This document shows, in pieces, positions 48,270-57,178 of a stretch of 60,818 nucleotides of DNA (the first letter of the stretch is position 1; each line of letters begins with the position of its first letter). A program made the position numbers and the translations under genes. The stretch comes from JAGOUN01 sp040389005. Lineage in GTDB: Bacteria; Pseudomonadota; Gammaproteobacteria; JAGOUN01. The notes under the pieces were generated by a model. It was not told the DNA's origin. It worked only from the letters and a program-made list of their open reading frames with translations, and searched no databases. Location of the stretch: the NCBI GenBank assembly GCA_040389005.1, contig JAZKAS010000026.1:1-60818 (forward strand), in the 5' to 3' direction.

Positions 48270-49605
48270 CAGCTGATTTCAAGTGGTTAAGGACTTCTCC
48301 TGCCTTTCGCTTTACGCCCACACCTTCTGCGGAACATAGGCTTAAATTGTATTGCGCATCTGCATGACCTTGATCAGCAGCTAAACCGAGATATCTCATG
48401 GCTTCTTTTGCATTTTGATCCACATCCTCACCATCGAATAGACATGTATCTATCGCGAAATATAGGCTTAGATCGTATTGCGCGCCCACGTGACCTTGCT
48501 CAGCAGCTAAACGGAGGTGCCTAACGGCTTCTTTTGCATTTGGGTCTACGCCTTTACCTTCCAAGAGGCAGCGGCCTAGATTGTATTGCGCATTCGACAG
48601 CCCTTGCTCGGCAGCTGAATGAAGCCACTTGACAGCTTCTTCCATGTTTAACCCCACGCCCCAGCCTTTTGCGAAACATAAGCCTAGATGATATTGCGCA
48701 CCCGCGCGGCCTTGCTCAGCAGCTGAATGGAGCCACTTGACAGCTTCTTTCATGTTTAGCCCTACGCCCCGGCCTCTCGCGAAACATAAGCTTAGATGAT
48801 ATTGCGCACCCGCGTGGCCCTGATCAGCAGCTAAACGGAAATATCTAACAGCTTCTTCTGTATTTGGGTCTACGTCCTTACCGTCTAAAAGGCAGCGGCC
48901 TAGATTGTATTGCGCATCTGTATGGTTTTGATCAGCAGCTAAGCGGAGATATCTAGCAGCTTCTTCTGCATTTGGGTCTACGCCTTTACCTTCCAAGAGG
49001 CAGCGGCCTAGGTTGTATTGCGCATCCGATAGCCCTTGCTCAGCAGCTAAACGGAGGTACCTAACACCTTCTTTCGCGTTTGGGTCTACACCCTTGCCCT
49101 CCAAGAGGCAGAGACCTAGATTGTTTTGCGCATCTGTATGGTTTTGATCAGCAGCTAAGCGGAGATATCTAGCAGCTTCTTCTGCATTTGGGTCTACGCC
49201 TTTATCTTCCAAGAGGCAGCAGCCTAGATTGTACTGCGCGCCTACGTGACCTTGATCAGCAGCCAAACGGAGATATCTAACGGCTTCTTTTGCATTTGGA
49301 TCTACGCCCTTACCGTCTAAAAGGCAGCGGCCTAGAGCGTATTGTGCACCCACGTGACCTTGATCAGCAGCTAAACGGAAATATCTAACAGCTTCTTCTG
49401 TATTTGGGTCTACGCCCACACCGTCCAAAAAGTAGAGGCCTAGTTTGTGTTGCGCCTTTGCGAGATCTTGCTTGGCAGCCAAGAGATAGAGGCCGTTAGC
49501 GGCTGCTATTCGGTCTGCCGTCTGGCCAACGCCTGTGGAAAAGTTTGCTCCTGGCTGACATTGCTTTTCTGCACTAGTAGATTGTATACCTTGGTGATTA
49601 AACAC
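48223..49605 (-). CDS. Sel1-repeat protein A, C-terminally frameshifted
   Basis: The 460-residue protein consists almost entirely of ten to eleven Sel1-like repeats of 36 residues (consensus AQYNLGRCLLEGKGVDPNAK, then EAVRYLRLAADQGH). Sel1 solenoids bind other proteins; several Legionella and Coxiella Sel1 proteins act in host entry or trafficking. No clear signal peptide. GAGGAA lies six bases before the GTG start, a context shared with gene B. The reading frame leaves the ancestral one near 48250 and ends RRSISTALR, losing the tail kept by gene B. Near-identical 108-base DNA repeats make copy number unstable. Confidence 0.82.
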   Translation of the reverse strand: MFNHQGIQSTSAEKQCQPGANFSTGVGQTADRIAAANGLYLLAAKQDLAKAQHKLGLYFLDGVGVDPNTEEAVRYFRLAADQGHVGAQYALGRCLLDGKGVDPNAKEAVRYLRLAADQGHVGAQYNLGCCLLEDKGVDPNAEEAARYLRLAADQNHTDAQNNLGLCLLEGKGVDPNAKEGVRYLRLAAEQGLSDAQYNLGRCLLEGKGVDPNAEEAARYLRLAADQNHTDAQYNLGRCLLDGKDVDPNTEEAVRYFRLAADQGHAGAQYHLSLCFARGRGVGLNMKEAVKWLHSAAEQGRAGAQYHLGLCFAKGWGVGLNMEEAVKWLHSAAEQGLSNAQYNLGRCLLEGKGVDPNAKEAVRHLRLAAEQGHVGAQYDLSLYFAIDTCLFDGEDVDQNAKEAMRYLGLAADQGHADAQYNLSLCSAEGVGVKRKAGEVLNHLKSADGEQATRRSISTALR

Positions 49606-49751
49606 AGGCGGTTCCTCATGTAATTTCGGCCATACCGCAGCATATCAACCCCCCCAAGGGGAGAAGGAGCTTCGTCGCTATTGTCATAAGCAATCTGTAG
49701 AAATCTCTAAAAATTATCCGGTAAAAAAGTGATTTTTTTGTAAAAATGCAC

Positions 49752-51050
49752 TCACTCGTAAGTCGTGCCCCAAGAAACGCCTTTTTTTTCCGAGGGTTTG
49801 TTTTTTTTTGACTCGGGAGCGGGTTGATATAAGCTGTTCAAATTCGGCTCTAGCTGAGATGCTCGTTGTTGACTAGGAGCTAGTGCTGATTCGTTTAAAC
49901 TGCTGCCGCTATTAGTTTCATTATCAGAGCGCTGTTGGAATTTATTGTCTTGTGCTTTCTCATCATAAACTGATTTCCAGTGGCTAGTGGTTTCTTCTAT
50001 ATTTCGCTTTATGCCGCGGTTTTCTAATTTTAAGAGACAATTTTTTGCCTTTTCGTGACCTTGCTCGGCAGCCAATTGGAAGTGTCGAATAGCTTCTGGC
50101 ATGTTTTTCTTTACGCCCATCGCTTGTGCAAAACATAAACCTACATTGCACTGCGCATCTGCGTGGCCTTGCTGGGCGGCTAAATAGAAGTACTTAAAGG
50201 CTTCAGTCATATTTAGCCCTACGCCGCCCACGCCTTTCGCGAAGCATAAGCCTAGCTGGCATTGCGCACGCGCGTAGCCTTGATCAGCAGCCAAATGGAA
50301 GTACTTCAAGGCTTCTTTTATGTTTGGCTCTTCTACACCCTCACCATCCAAGAAGCAGAGGCCTAGCTGGTATTGTGCTCTCGGATGGTCTTGCTCGGCA
50401 GCCAATTTGAAGTATCTAACAGCTTCCTCCATGTTTGGCTCTTCTATACCCTCGCCATTAAAGAGGCACATAGCTAGCTGGAATTGTGCATTTGCTTCGC
50501 CTTGATCGGCAGCCGATTTGAAGCACCTAAAGGCTTCCTCCATGTTTTGTTCTACGCCCTGACCTTTCACGAGACAGAGGCCTAGATTGAGTTGCGCGTT
50601 TTCTATATTTCGCATTTCGTCATGGCGTCGTCCCATGAGACATCCTATATTGTGCATCGCATCTTTGTGGCCTTGATTAGCGGCTAAAAGGAAGTAGGAA
50701 TAGGCTTTGTCCTTCATGATTTGCTCTACGCCCACGCCTTTCGCGAAACATAAGCCTAGAATATTTTGCGCATCTGTGTGGCCTTGCTCAGCAGCTAAAT
50801 GGAGATACTTAACGGCTTCTTCTGCATTTTTTGCATCTTGCTCCACGCCCTCATCTTTCAAAAAGCAGAGGCCTAGGTTGTATTGCGCGCCCGCGTGACC
50901 TTGCTCGGCAGCTAAACGAAAGCACCTAGCGGCTTCTGTTTTGTCCATCTCCTGGCCGACGCCTGTGTAAAAGCTTACTCCTTGCTGATATTGGCTTTTT
51001 GCACTGGTAGATTCTGCACTATTAGATTGTATGCCTTGGGGATTAAACAC
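49752..51050 (-). CDS. Sel1-repeat protein B
   Basis: The 432-residue protein has about nine Sel1-like repeats (AQYNLGLCFLKDEGVEQDAK, AQFQLAMCLFNGEGIEEPNM and others), one of them degenerate near residue 135 (HDEMRNIENA), and an intact tail of 75 residues with QQRSDNETNSGSSLNESAL and KKNKPSEKKGVSWGTTYE. The start is GTG 51050 after GAGGAG, as in gene A, and both begin MFN-QGIQS. Tandem paralogue of gene A, both downstream of mvaS on the minus strand. Likely a protein-interaction scaffold, possibly exported; function unknown. Confidence 0.82.
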   Translation of the reverse strand: MFNPQGIQSNSAESTSAKSQYQQGVSFYTGVGQEMDKTEAARCFRLAAEQGHAGAQYNLGLCFLKDEGVEQDAKNAEEAVKYLHLAAEQGHTDAQNILGLCFAKGVGVEQIMKDKAYSYFLLAANQGHKDAMHNIGCLMGRRHDEMRNIENAQLNLGLCLVKGQGVEQNMEEAFRCFKSAADQGEANAQFQLAMCLFNGEGIEEPNMEEAVRYFKLAAEQDHPRAQYQLGLCFLDGEGVEEPNIKEALKYFHLAADQGYARAQCQLGLCFAKGVGGVGLNMTEAFKYFYLAAQQGHADAQCNVGLCFAQAMGVKKNMPEAIRHFQLAAEQGHEKAKNCLLKLENRGIKRNIEETTSHWKSVYDEKAQDNKFQQRSDNETNSGSSLNESALAPSQQRASQLEPNLNSLYQPAPESKKNKPSEKKGVSWGTTYE

Positions 51051-51241
51051 AGGCGGCTCCTCATGTAATTCTTTATCATAAAATTTTTATTAGATAACGA
51101 ATAGGATAGTATTTATTTATTAAAGCCACATTAATAGTGACTTGTAAAATTAGGTATTTTTTGCCGATCAGAGCGAAGAGCGATTGGTCGTGAATTGTTT
51201 TAATGGGCAACCACTATTCCTTTAAAATACGTATTATTTTT

Positions 51242-52420
51242 TTAGAGTTTTAAAAAAGATTCATAGATTCGTTTATGGTTTTCAATGCCCGCTAATCGAA
51301 ACATACCTGTTTGTTGTTTAGGTAGTGCGAGCGATGAGCCATCTTCTGGTAAATGATAAGCGGAATATGCTTTTGCATATTGTTCGTAATTAAGCGCTGA
51401 GCGATCTTGTAACATTTCTTGATGTTGTGCCGTGAAAAGATGTTGTTGATAATTTTTGACAAACACACCGCTAAAATATTCTGCAACGCAGCCAGAGCCA
51501 TACGAAAATAATCCTACGCGTTGGCCGCTTAAATCTTCTTGGGTGTTATCGAGTAAAGAAGCGAGTGCGACATAAAGAGATCCTGTATATGTATTACCAA
51601 TAATACGGCTATAGTGCAATCCAGTTAACAATTGTTGTGCAGCTTCTTCATCGTTAATATTTTTATCATTTAATTTGGATAATAATTTATGTGCTTTTTC
51701 AGCGAGTTTGGCAACAGGCGTGTGATAACAAAATTGTGAATAGTTTGAAAAATCGCGTTTTGCTTTTGTATGATACATTTGCCAACATTTTTCTAAACAT
51801 TGCAAATACATGCGACTCGAATATAAACCTTCAACCAAAGCTTCATCACGATAATTCGGTCGCCAAAAATCCATAATATCTTGTGTGTAAAATCCGCTTT
51901 CGCTTGAGATAGAAAGAATGCGTGGATTGGCCGATAATAAAATGGCCACCGCGCCACAGCCTTGTGACGATTCACCATCAGTGCCTAAGCCGTAACGTGC
52001 AACATCGGACGCGAGCACCAGAATTTTTTGTGAAGGATCGCGCGCAATCAGTGCTAATCCCATTTGAATGCCGGCGGTTGCGCCGTAACACGCTTGTTTA
52101 ATTTCAATTGCGCGACACGTGGGGGATAATTGTAATAATCCGTGAATATAGGTTGCAGCGGATTTCGATTGATCCACACCCGATTCAGTGCCGAAAAAAA
52201 CATGCGTAATACTATCGCGGTTTTCATCGTTGATAATCCGTGCTGCGGCATTCGCGGCGAGTGTAATTACATCTTCATCAATTGCGGGAACGCTCATTTG
52301 ATATTGGCCGAGTGCGTTATAATATTTATCTGTTGGCAAGTTTCGATGTGTGGCAATGTCTGCTAAATCAATATATTGATTCGATGTAAATAAACTAATG
52401 GCCTCAATTCCAATATTCAT
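51242..52420 (-). CDS. mvaS: Hydroxymethylglutaryl-CoA synthase
   Basis: The enzyme condenses acetyl-CoA and acetoacetyl-CoA to HMG-CoA, the first committed step of the mevalonate pathway. GIEAISLFTSNQYIDLADIA opens the protein; IEIKQACYGATAGIQMGLAL carries the catalytic Cys, and HTPVAKLAEKAHKLL the active-site His. 392 residues. ATG 52420 with GAGG upstream is the start, one base after the mvaA stop; the longer frame lies inside mvaA. A 74-bp piece of this gene is duplicated at 47991. Confidence 0.94.
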   Translation of the reverse strand: MNIGIEAISLFTSNQYIDLADIATHRNLPTDKYYNALGQYQMSVPAIDEDVITLAANAAARIINDENRDSITHVFFGTESGVDQSKSAATYIHGLLQLSPTCRAIEIKQACYGATAGIQMGLALIARDPSQKILVLASDVARYGLGTDGESSQGCGAVAILLSANPRILSISSESGFYTQDIMDFWRPNYRDEALVEGLYSSRMYLQCLEKCWQMYHTKAKRDFSNYSQFCYHTPVAKLAEKAHKLLSKLNDKNINDEEAAQQLLTGLHYSRIIGNTYTGSLYVALASLLDNTQEDLSGQRVGLFSYGSGCVAEYFSGVFVKNYQQHLFTAQHQEMLQDRSALNYEQYAKAYSAYHLPEDGSSLALPKQQTGMFRLAGIENHKRIYESFLKL

Positions 52421-52421
52421 T

Positions 52422-52898
52422 TTATTTTCCTCTTTCAATCGCGATGTGACTTTGCATGAGTTCGCCAGGATTAGCAATCGCGCCTAATAACGATAACTCA
52501 CCACATAGAACCGTTGCTGCGGCGATGATCGCAAGTTTGCGTGAATTTTTTCCGGGTTCTGCATTTTCTGTCAGCTTCATCAATGCTAAATTTTCTTGCA
52601 CGAAATCTAAACCTTTGCCATTGCCGACGGTGCCGACGATAATATTGGGAATCGTGACCGAAAAATACAGCGCGTCATTTTGCATTTCACAATGTACGAT
52701 ACATTGCGAGCCTTCAACAATATTCGCGGCATCTTGGCCGGTGGCTAAATAAAAAGCGAGTAACATATTCGCCGCATGGGCATTGGCACTGCGTAAACTT
52801 CCCGCGGCAATTGAGCCTAATAAATTTTTCTTAATATGTACATCAACGATTTTTTCTGGTGCGATTTTGAAATCTACCCTCGACCAGATCAAAGACAA
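52422..52898 (-). CDS. mvaA: HMG-CoA reductase, C-terminal part (frameshifted gene)
   Basis: The frame holds the second half of a class I-type HMG-CoA reductase: IKKNLLGSIAAGSLRSANAH, LAFYLATGQDAANIVEGSQC with the catalytic Asp, and GNGKGLDFVQENLALM (NADPH site). In this frame there is no proper start, only an unsupported TTG. It continues the N-terminal frame at 52889-53455 after a single-base shift near 52890. The normal C-terminal His region is not obvious. Together the parts would give about 345 residues. The gene overlaps mvaS by none, one base apart. Confidence 0.85.
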   Translation of the reverse strand: MSLIWSRVDFKIAPEKIVDVHIKKNLLGSIAAGSLRSANAHAANMLLAFYLATGQDAANIVEGSQCIVHCEMQNDALYFSVTIPNIIVGTVGNGKGLDFVQENLALMKLTENAEPGKNSRKLAIIAAATVLCGELSLLGAIANPGELMQSHIAIERGK

Positions 52899-53455
52899 GG
52901 AATAATGAGTTCGGCAATCACCGATTTTCCGCGACCTAAAATACCATTAATGGCAGACACTTTTTTATCCGTGCACAGGTTGCCAGAAATCGCGACGTAT
53001 TTTAATTCGCTATGTTGCTCTAAAATCCACGATTGAATATGTTCGCTGGCAAGCGTTACCATGTTATGACCGGAAGCGTCACCTGTCGTGAATTCTAAAC
53101 GTAAATAAATTAAATTACCGATTTGTTCAGGGTGAATGTGAATGAGTTTGGCAAAGCGACTGGTTTTTGCGACCACATCATTGAGTTTGTCTATGTTATT
53201 TAAAATAGAATGAATTGCTTGTTGTGCTTCAATAATAGTAGAAGCTTCTAGTGTAATTGAACGCGTCATACGCTCGTTGGTAACGATCGCGCAAATACCT
53301 TGCCCGCAATATGAGGCGATGCGTGCGCCACGATCCACCGATGCCCACAATGGCGTTTCATAAGTGGCCAATGGCACATGCACGTGATCGGTCAATTCTG
53401 GACCAAAAATCGGCATTGGGCCAACAGTTTGCATTGGGATAAGGGCGTGTTGCAT
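52889..53455 (-). CDS. mvaA: HMG-CoA reductase, N-terminal part (frameshifted gene)
   Basis: HMG-CoA reductase makes mevalonate from HMG-CoA with two NADPH. This 188-residue frame has VPLATYETPLWASVDRGARI (substrate-binding ATxE), TTGDASGHNMVTLASEH (the conserved DAMGMN-like region, here DASGHNM) and LGRGKSVIAELIIP with the catalytic Glu, then stops two codons later. The remaining half continues in the next frame. One added base near CCTTGTCTTTGATC rejoins them. Since every other pathway gene is intact, a sequencing error is as likely as real loss. Confidence 0.85.
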   Translation of the reverse strand: MQHALIPMQTVGPMPIFGPELTDHVHVPLATYETPLWASVDRGARIASYCGQGICAIVTNERMTRSITLEASTIIEAQQAIHSILNNIDKLNDVVAKTSRFAKLIHIHPEQIGNLIYLRLEFTTGDASGHNMVTLASEHIQSWILEQHSELKYVAISGNLCTDKKVSAINGILGRGKSVIAELIIPCL

Positions 53456-53531
53456 AAAGTTCTACTCTTCAATTTGAACCTGTGAAGGATACTAGAATTT
53501 GAAGAAATGGGCTACTGTTAGCTAAATAGGG

Positions 53532-54068
53532 TTATATAGTATTGAAAATTTTGTGTAGCGCAATATCTAAAGCCTGTTTTAACCACGGCGTGAATTGCGT
53601 AGATTTTTCACGTAACGCTGTTTTTAAATCTTGAATCGTTATCCAACGATAATCTTGAATTTCTTCAGGATGCGGTGTGATAATTTCGTTTTGTAGTGCG
53701 CCGATAAACACATGATCAACTTCATTTTCTGTCAGGCCATTTTCAAACGGCGCGATATAATGAAAAACGCCAACTTCTTTTAATTGAGATTGAATACCCA
53801 TTTCTTCAAAGAGTCGTCGTGTCGCTGCTTCTAAGGTGGTTTCGCCCGGGCGTGGATGTCCGCAGCAGGTATTGGTCCATAAACCACCGCAATGATATTT
53901 TTCATGATGGCGTTGCTGCAATAATATTTCAATTTCGTCATTGATATTTTTTCGATAAATAAACACAGAAAACGCGCGATGGCATTGCGCCAGCTCGTGC
54001 GCTTTGAGTTTTTCTTGTTGCCCCAGAGGGTTGTCGTTTTTATCGACAAGGATGACGTGTTCTATCAT
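53532..54068 (-). CDS. idi: Isopentenyl-diphosphate delta-isomerase, type 1
   Basis: The Nudix-fold enzyme interconverts isopentenyl and dimethylallyl diphosphate. HRAFSVFIYRK, WTNTCCGHPRPGETTLEAAT with the catalytic Cys and metal-binding His, RRLFEEMGIQ (Nudix box) and LTENEVDHVFIGAL with the catalytic Glu are all present. 178 residues as expected. First gene of the idi-mvaA-mvaS minus-strand run, 76 bases before mvaA. Confidence 0.95.
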   Translation of the reverse strand: MIEHVILVDKNDNPLGQQEKLKAHELAQCHRAFSVFIYRKNINDEIEILLQQRHHEKYHCGGLWTNTCCGHPRPGETTLEAATRRLFEEMGIQSQLKEVGVFHYIAPFENGLTENEVDHVFIGALQNEIITPHPEEIQDYRWITIQDLKTALREKSTQFTPWLKQALDIALHKIFNTI

Positions 54069-54263
54069 GATGGTCCAGATCCAATAAAATAACAGTCTAA
54101 CACAACACCCCCCTATATTTCGTCATGATGTGATTAAACAGGGCGGGGTTTTCAAGCATATGTATGGAAAAAGTGACAAATTAACAAGAAATCACCTTGT
54201 ATAAATTGATGTTTTGACATAAAACAGAAAGATACTTCTGTAAGTAATATGAGATTAACCTAA

Positions 54264-55469
54264 ATGAGCAAATCTTACACGGCCGATATCATTATTGTTG
54301 GTGCTGGCATTGCTGGCCTCACTTTAGCCTCTTTATTGGCGAAACATACCGCTTATCGTATTGTCGTGGTTGAGCGTTCGGATTTAGAGCCTCAAGTGCA
54401 TACGGGAATAGCGCCGCGAGTCAGTGCCGTTAATCCTCTCAGTGTCAAAGTGTGGGAGCATATTCAAATTTGGCAAGCGGAATCTTTGCAAGCCAGTCCG
54501 TATAAACATATGCGCGTGTGGGATCATTGTGGGGGCACGCTTTCGTTTGATGCCGATTTTCAATCGGATGAGGTATTAGGCTATGTTGTTCAAAATCATT
54601 TGTTGCAAGCAATGTTGCTCGCTAAAATTCAAACGAATAGCCATGTGCGTTTGTTAACGAATCAACAATGCATTGAGCTTTCTCAAAATTCGGACGGGGT
54701 TCGCTTAGAGTTACACGATGGCTCTATTCAAGCGCAATATTTAATTGGTTGCGATGGTGCGCAATCGTGGGTGCGGGAACAAGCTGGGTTTGCCATAACG
54801 AAATGGGAATATGAACACACCGCGATTATTGCGCATGTCACCACGGAATGTGAACACCATCAAACTGCGCGTCAAAAATTTACTACGGAAGGGCCGCTTG
54901 CGTTTTTGCCGTTATTAGATGCGCATCAATCGTCTATTGTGTGGTCGGTGCCTGCCGAACGCGCAAAAGCGTTGATGGCTTTATCGGATGAAGAATTTCT
55001 AAAAGAATTAGAATTTACGTCAGAAGCAGTGTTGGGCAAAATAACTCAAACGTCGGCGCGCTTTGCATTTCCTTTGGAAATGCGCCATGCGAAGCAATAC
55101 GTAAAAGAGCGTATTATTATTTGTGCTGATGCCGCACACACCGTGCATCCGATGGCGGGACAGGGTTTAAATTTGGCGGTGCAAGATGTGTTAGCGCTTG
55201 CTAATGTATTTATCGCCATTCAACTCGATGCCAATCTCACTAAACAATTACGTCAATATGAGCGTGCGCGTAAAGCTGAAAACTGGCAAATGATTTTGGT
55301 TTTAGAAGCGATCAAGCGTCTTTATCAAATCAAAACGCCGTTGTTACAAGGATTTATTCAAACTGGCGTTAAGTGGATTGATAAGACGAATCCGCTGAAG
55401 AATTTATTTTTAAAAATCGCCAGTGGTGATCGATCACGTTTGCCTGCGTGGATGACGGAAAAAAGTTGA
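54264..55469 (+). CDS. FAD-dependent hydroxylase of the UbiH/UbiF/UbiI/VisC family
   Basis: The 401-residue flavoprotein monooxygenase has ADIIIVGAGIAGLTLASLLA (FAD-binding GxGxxG), IGCDGAQSWVREQAGF (DG motif) and IICADAAHTVHPMAGQGLNL with AVQD (second FAD motif with GD variant AD). This family hydroxylates the aromatic ring in ubiquinone synthesis; the C5, C6 or C1 step cannot be told apart by eye. It lies divergent from idi, a fitting place as the quinone tail comes from the mevalonate pathway. The 195-base gap before it has no other gene. Confidence 0.88.
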   Translation: MSKSYTADIIIVGAGIAGLTLASLLAKHTAYRIVVVERSDLEPQVHTGIAPRVSAVNPLSVKVWEHIQIWQAESLQASPYKHMRVWDHCGGTLSFDADFQSDEVLGYVVQNHLLQAMLLAKIQTNSHVRLLTNQQCIELSQNSDGVRLELHDGSIQAQYLIGCDGAQSWVREQAGFAITKWEYEHTAIIAHVTTECEHHQTARQKFTTEGPLAFLPLLDAHQSSIVWSVPAERAKALMALSDEEFLKELEFTSEAVLGKITQTSARFAFPLEMRHAKQYVKERIIICADAAHTVHPMAGQGLNLAVQDVLALANVFIAIQLDANLTKQLRQYERARKAENWQMILVLEAIKRLYQIKTPLLQGFIQTGVKWIDKTNPLKNLFLKIASGDRSRLPAWMTEKS

Positions 55470-55534
55470 ATCTCGTTGCAAGTTATTCTAGGATAAATAA
55501 GGATTAGGAAAATCTGTGCAACAATGGAGAGTTT

Positions 55535-55795
55535 ATGAAAACAGGGACAGTGAAATGGTTCAATAATACCAAAGGATTTGGATTCATTACACCTGACGAA
55601 GGTGGTCAAGATCTTTTTGTACATTATTCCGATGTGCAAATGGATGGGTATCGCAATCTCGCTCAAGATCAAAAAGTGACGTATGTTTACAATGATGGCC
55701 CCAAAGGTCCAGCGGCGGGGCAGGTGGTGGTGACTCAAGATGCGCCAAATACGATTGCGGCTCCTGTCGAAGTATTAGAAGAGGCGATGGCTTAG
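55535..55795 (+). CDS. Cold-shock domain protein (CspA family)
   Basis: The 86-residue protein starts with TGTVKWFNNTKGFGFITPDE (RNP1) and DLFVHYSDVQMDGYRNLAQ (RNP2), the CspA cold-shock domain, which binds single-stranded nucleic acid and melts RNA structure. It has about 18 extra C-terminal residues (IAAPVEVLEEAMA) compared with CspA. GGAG lies before the ATG. A strong terminator follows 9 bases after the stop, so it is monocistronic. Confidence 0.95.
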   Translation: MKTGTVKWFNNTKGFGFITPDEGGQDLFVHYSDVQMDGYRNLAQDQKVTYVYNDGPKGPAAGQVVVTQDAPNTIAAPVEVLEEAMA

Positions 55796-55804
55796 CCCCT
55801 TCAA

Positions 55805-55850
55805 AATAAGGGACGCTTTAGATCAGTACTCAAAGCGTCCCTTATTTTTT
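55805..55850 (+). terminator. Strong intrinsic terminator after the cold-shock gene
   Basis: A perfect 15-bp stem (AATAAGGGACGCTTT and its complement at 55832-55846) with a 12-base loop runs into a T tract. The A tract on the left side suggests it can work in both directions. Confidence 0.92.
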
Positions 55851-55912
55851 TGAGTCAGTATTTAGCTTAAATCATGATAGAATAAGCTAAATTTAAGGGC
55901 CCAGTATTTATC

Positions 55913-56350
55913 ATGAACAAGTATTTTTCTGCAGTTATGGTGTTTTTCGTGTCATTCATTCTCATTACGCCGGTTGTTGAGGCGGCAGAATCAACGGAAA
56001 AAGAGGTTACCGCGTACATTATCAAAGAAGTTAACGCCTATCGTGCTTCGCTTAAACTTAAACCCGTTCAAACGAATGATGAAACCTGCAATTTTGCTAA
56101 AATTCGCGCAGCAGAAATTGCAACAAACTTCAGTCATGATGGATTTAATCGTCGAGTAAAAGCAGGCGCGCTACCGTATAAGCGTTGGCACGTGATTACA
56201 GAAAACATTGCGATGACGTCTGATTACAGAGAAGTTGAAAAATTATGGGAACATTCGCCGGGTCATGCGAAAAATATGCGTGATGATACGACTTATGTTT
56301 GTGTTGTGCGAAATGGAAAGTATTTTGCGTATTTGGGGATGACGCCTTGA
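55913..56350 (+). CDS. Secreted CAP (SCP/PR1)-domain protein
   Basis: The 145-residue protein has a signal peptide (FSAVMVFFVSFILITPVVEA, cut before AES) and a compact CAP domain: VNAYRASLKLKPVQTNDETC, IATNFSHDGFNRRV with the conserved His, ITENIAMTSDYREVEKLWEH and SPGHAKNMRDDTTYVCVVR with the second His and Glu set. CAP proteins are extracellular; bacterial members are little studied. Two Cys may form a disulphide. It has its own start after the cold-shock terminator. Confidence 0.85.
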   Translation: MNKYFSAVMVFFVSFILITPVVEAAESTEKEVTAYIIKEVNAYRASLKLKPVQTNDETCNFAKIRAAEIATNFSHDGFNRRVKAGALPYKRWHVITENIAMTSDYREVEKLWEHSPGHAKNMRDDTTYVCVVRNGKYFAYLGMTP

Positions 56351-56506
56351 GAATTTCGGATATTTGAGGGTCACTTCCTCGATTATCCAGATAATCAGCG
56401 GAGACATCGCTGATTATTTGATTTTTGCGATAAAGGATGAATTTTAGTTAGTAAAAATCTATCAGATTGCAATAATTTCAAAGCTATATAGCAATTGAAC
56501 GGAGGT

Positions 56507-56540
56507 GTAGGGGCCGTGCCTTGTGCCTGCCCATCCTAAT
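56507..56540 (+). repeat. Left inverted REP of the transposase unit
   Basis: A 34-base sequence from GTAGGGGCCGTGCCTTGTGC to CCCATCCTAAT; it is the inverse complement of 57179-57212 with two mismatches, and its first 26 bases match the family 1 elements elsewhere in the window. Confidence 0.92.
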
Positions 56541-56552
56541 TTCCACCTTAAG

Positions 56553-57122
56553 CTAAGGAAAATCATTTGAAAACAAGGAATCTTTTTCCCAGGTATAAGG
56601 ATTATTTTTTGTATAGTCGCGTATTTTTTGTAAAGATAGTTCATTGCGAATAATATGTTCGTGGTAGTTGCGCTGCCATAATTTTCCCTCGAAAGGCGTC
56701 CAATGATGATTTTTTACACCATGAATGTAGTGATGTGTTGTAATAGATTTAAATATTCTGATAATTGCACTGAGAGTGGTATTATAGGGTGAACGAATTT
56801 CTCCAGTTGCTCTATTTGCATGGGCGTGGTGTAAAAATTGATCTTTACTCTGTTCCCTGATTATTACAATTCCATGAAAATGATTGGGCATAATGATATA
56901 TTCGTCCAATAATATTTCATTGAAACGAATAGCTAAGTTTCTCCATTGTTCATTTATCATTTTTCCAGCTTCATTGAAAATCATGACATTATTGATGATA
57001 TGGCCAAATAAACACGCGCGTTTCTGAATGCAAATCGTAATAAAGTAAGCTCCATTTTGTGAATAATTATAATTTTTTAGTCGAATGGACCGTCGATGAT
57101 GGATATCTGGGTTAAATTTCAT
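56553..57122 (-). CDS. REP-associated tyrosine transposase (RAYT, Y1-type)
   Basis: The 189-residue protein is a Y1/HUH transposase: RRSIRLKNYNYSQNGAYFIT at the start, EYIIMPNHFHGIVIIRE with the HUH metal site, and NYHEHIIRNELSLQKIRDYT with the candidate catalytic Tyr. RAYT proteins are single-copy domesticated relatives of IS200 that spread REP elements. It lies between 34-base inverted REPs (56507-56540 and 57179-57212) of the same sequence as dispersed copies in the atp operon and after proC. AAGGGAA precedes the ATG. Full-length, so probably active. Confidence 0.93.
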   Translation of the reverse strand: MKFNPDIHHRRSIRLKNYNYSQNGAYFITICIQKRACLFGHIINNVMIFNEAGKMINEQWRNLAIRFNEILLDEYIIMPNHFHGIVIIREQSKDQFLHHAHANRATGEIRSPYNTTLSAIIRIFKSITTHHYIHGVKNHHWTPFEGKLWQRNYHEHIIRNELSLQKIRDYTKNNPYTWEKDSLFSNDFP

Positions 57123-57178
57123 GAGAAGGTTCCCTTTGAAGTTGTTGTTAAATGTGCAATTACAAGTTGTGAGTCAGG

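Noticed and set aside
49500..51050. CRISPR-like or minisatellite array
   Set aside because: The regular spacing of about 108 bases comes from 36-residue Sel1 coding repeats, not from short repeats with unique spacers.
54069..54263. TTGACA at about 54214 as the -35 box of the flavin hydroxylase promoter
   Set aside because: No acceptable -10 hexamer at 16-18 bases spacing, so the promoter could not be supported.
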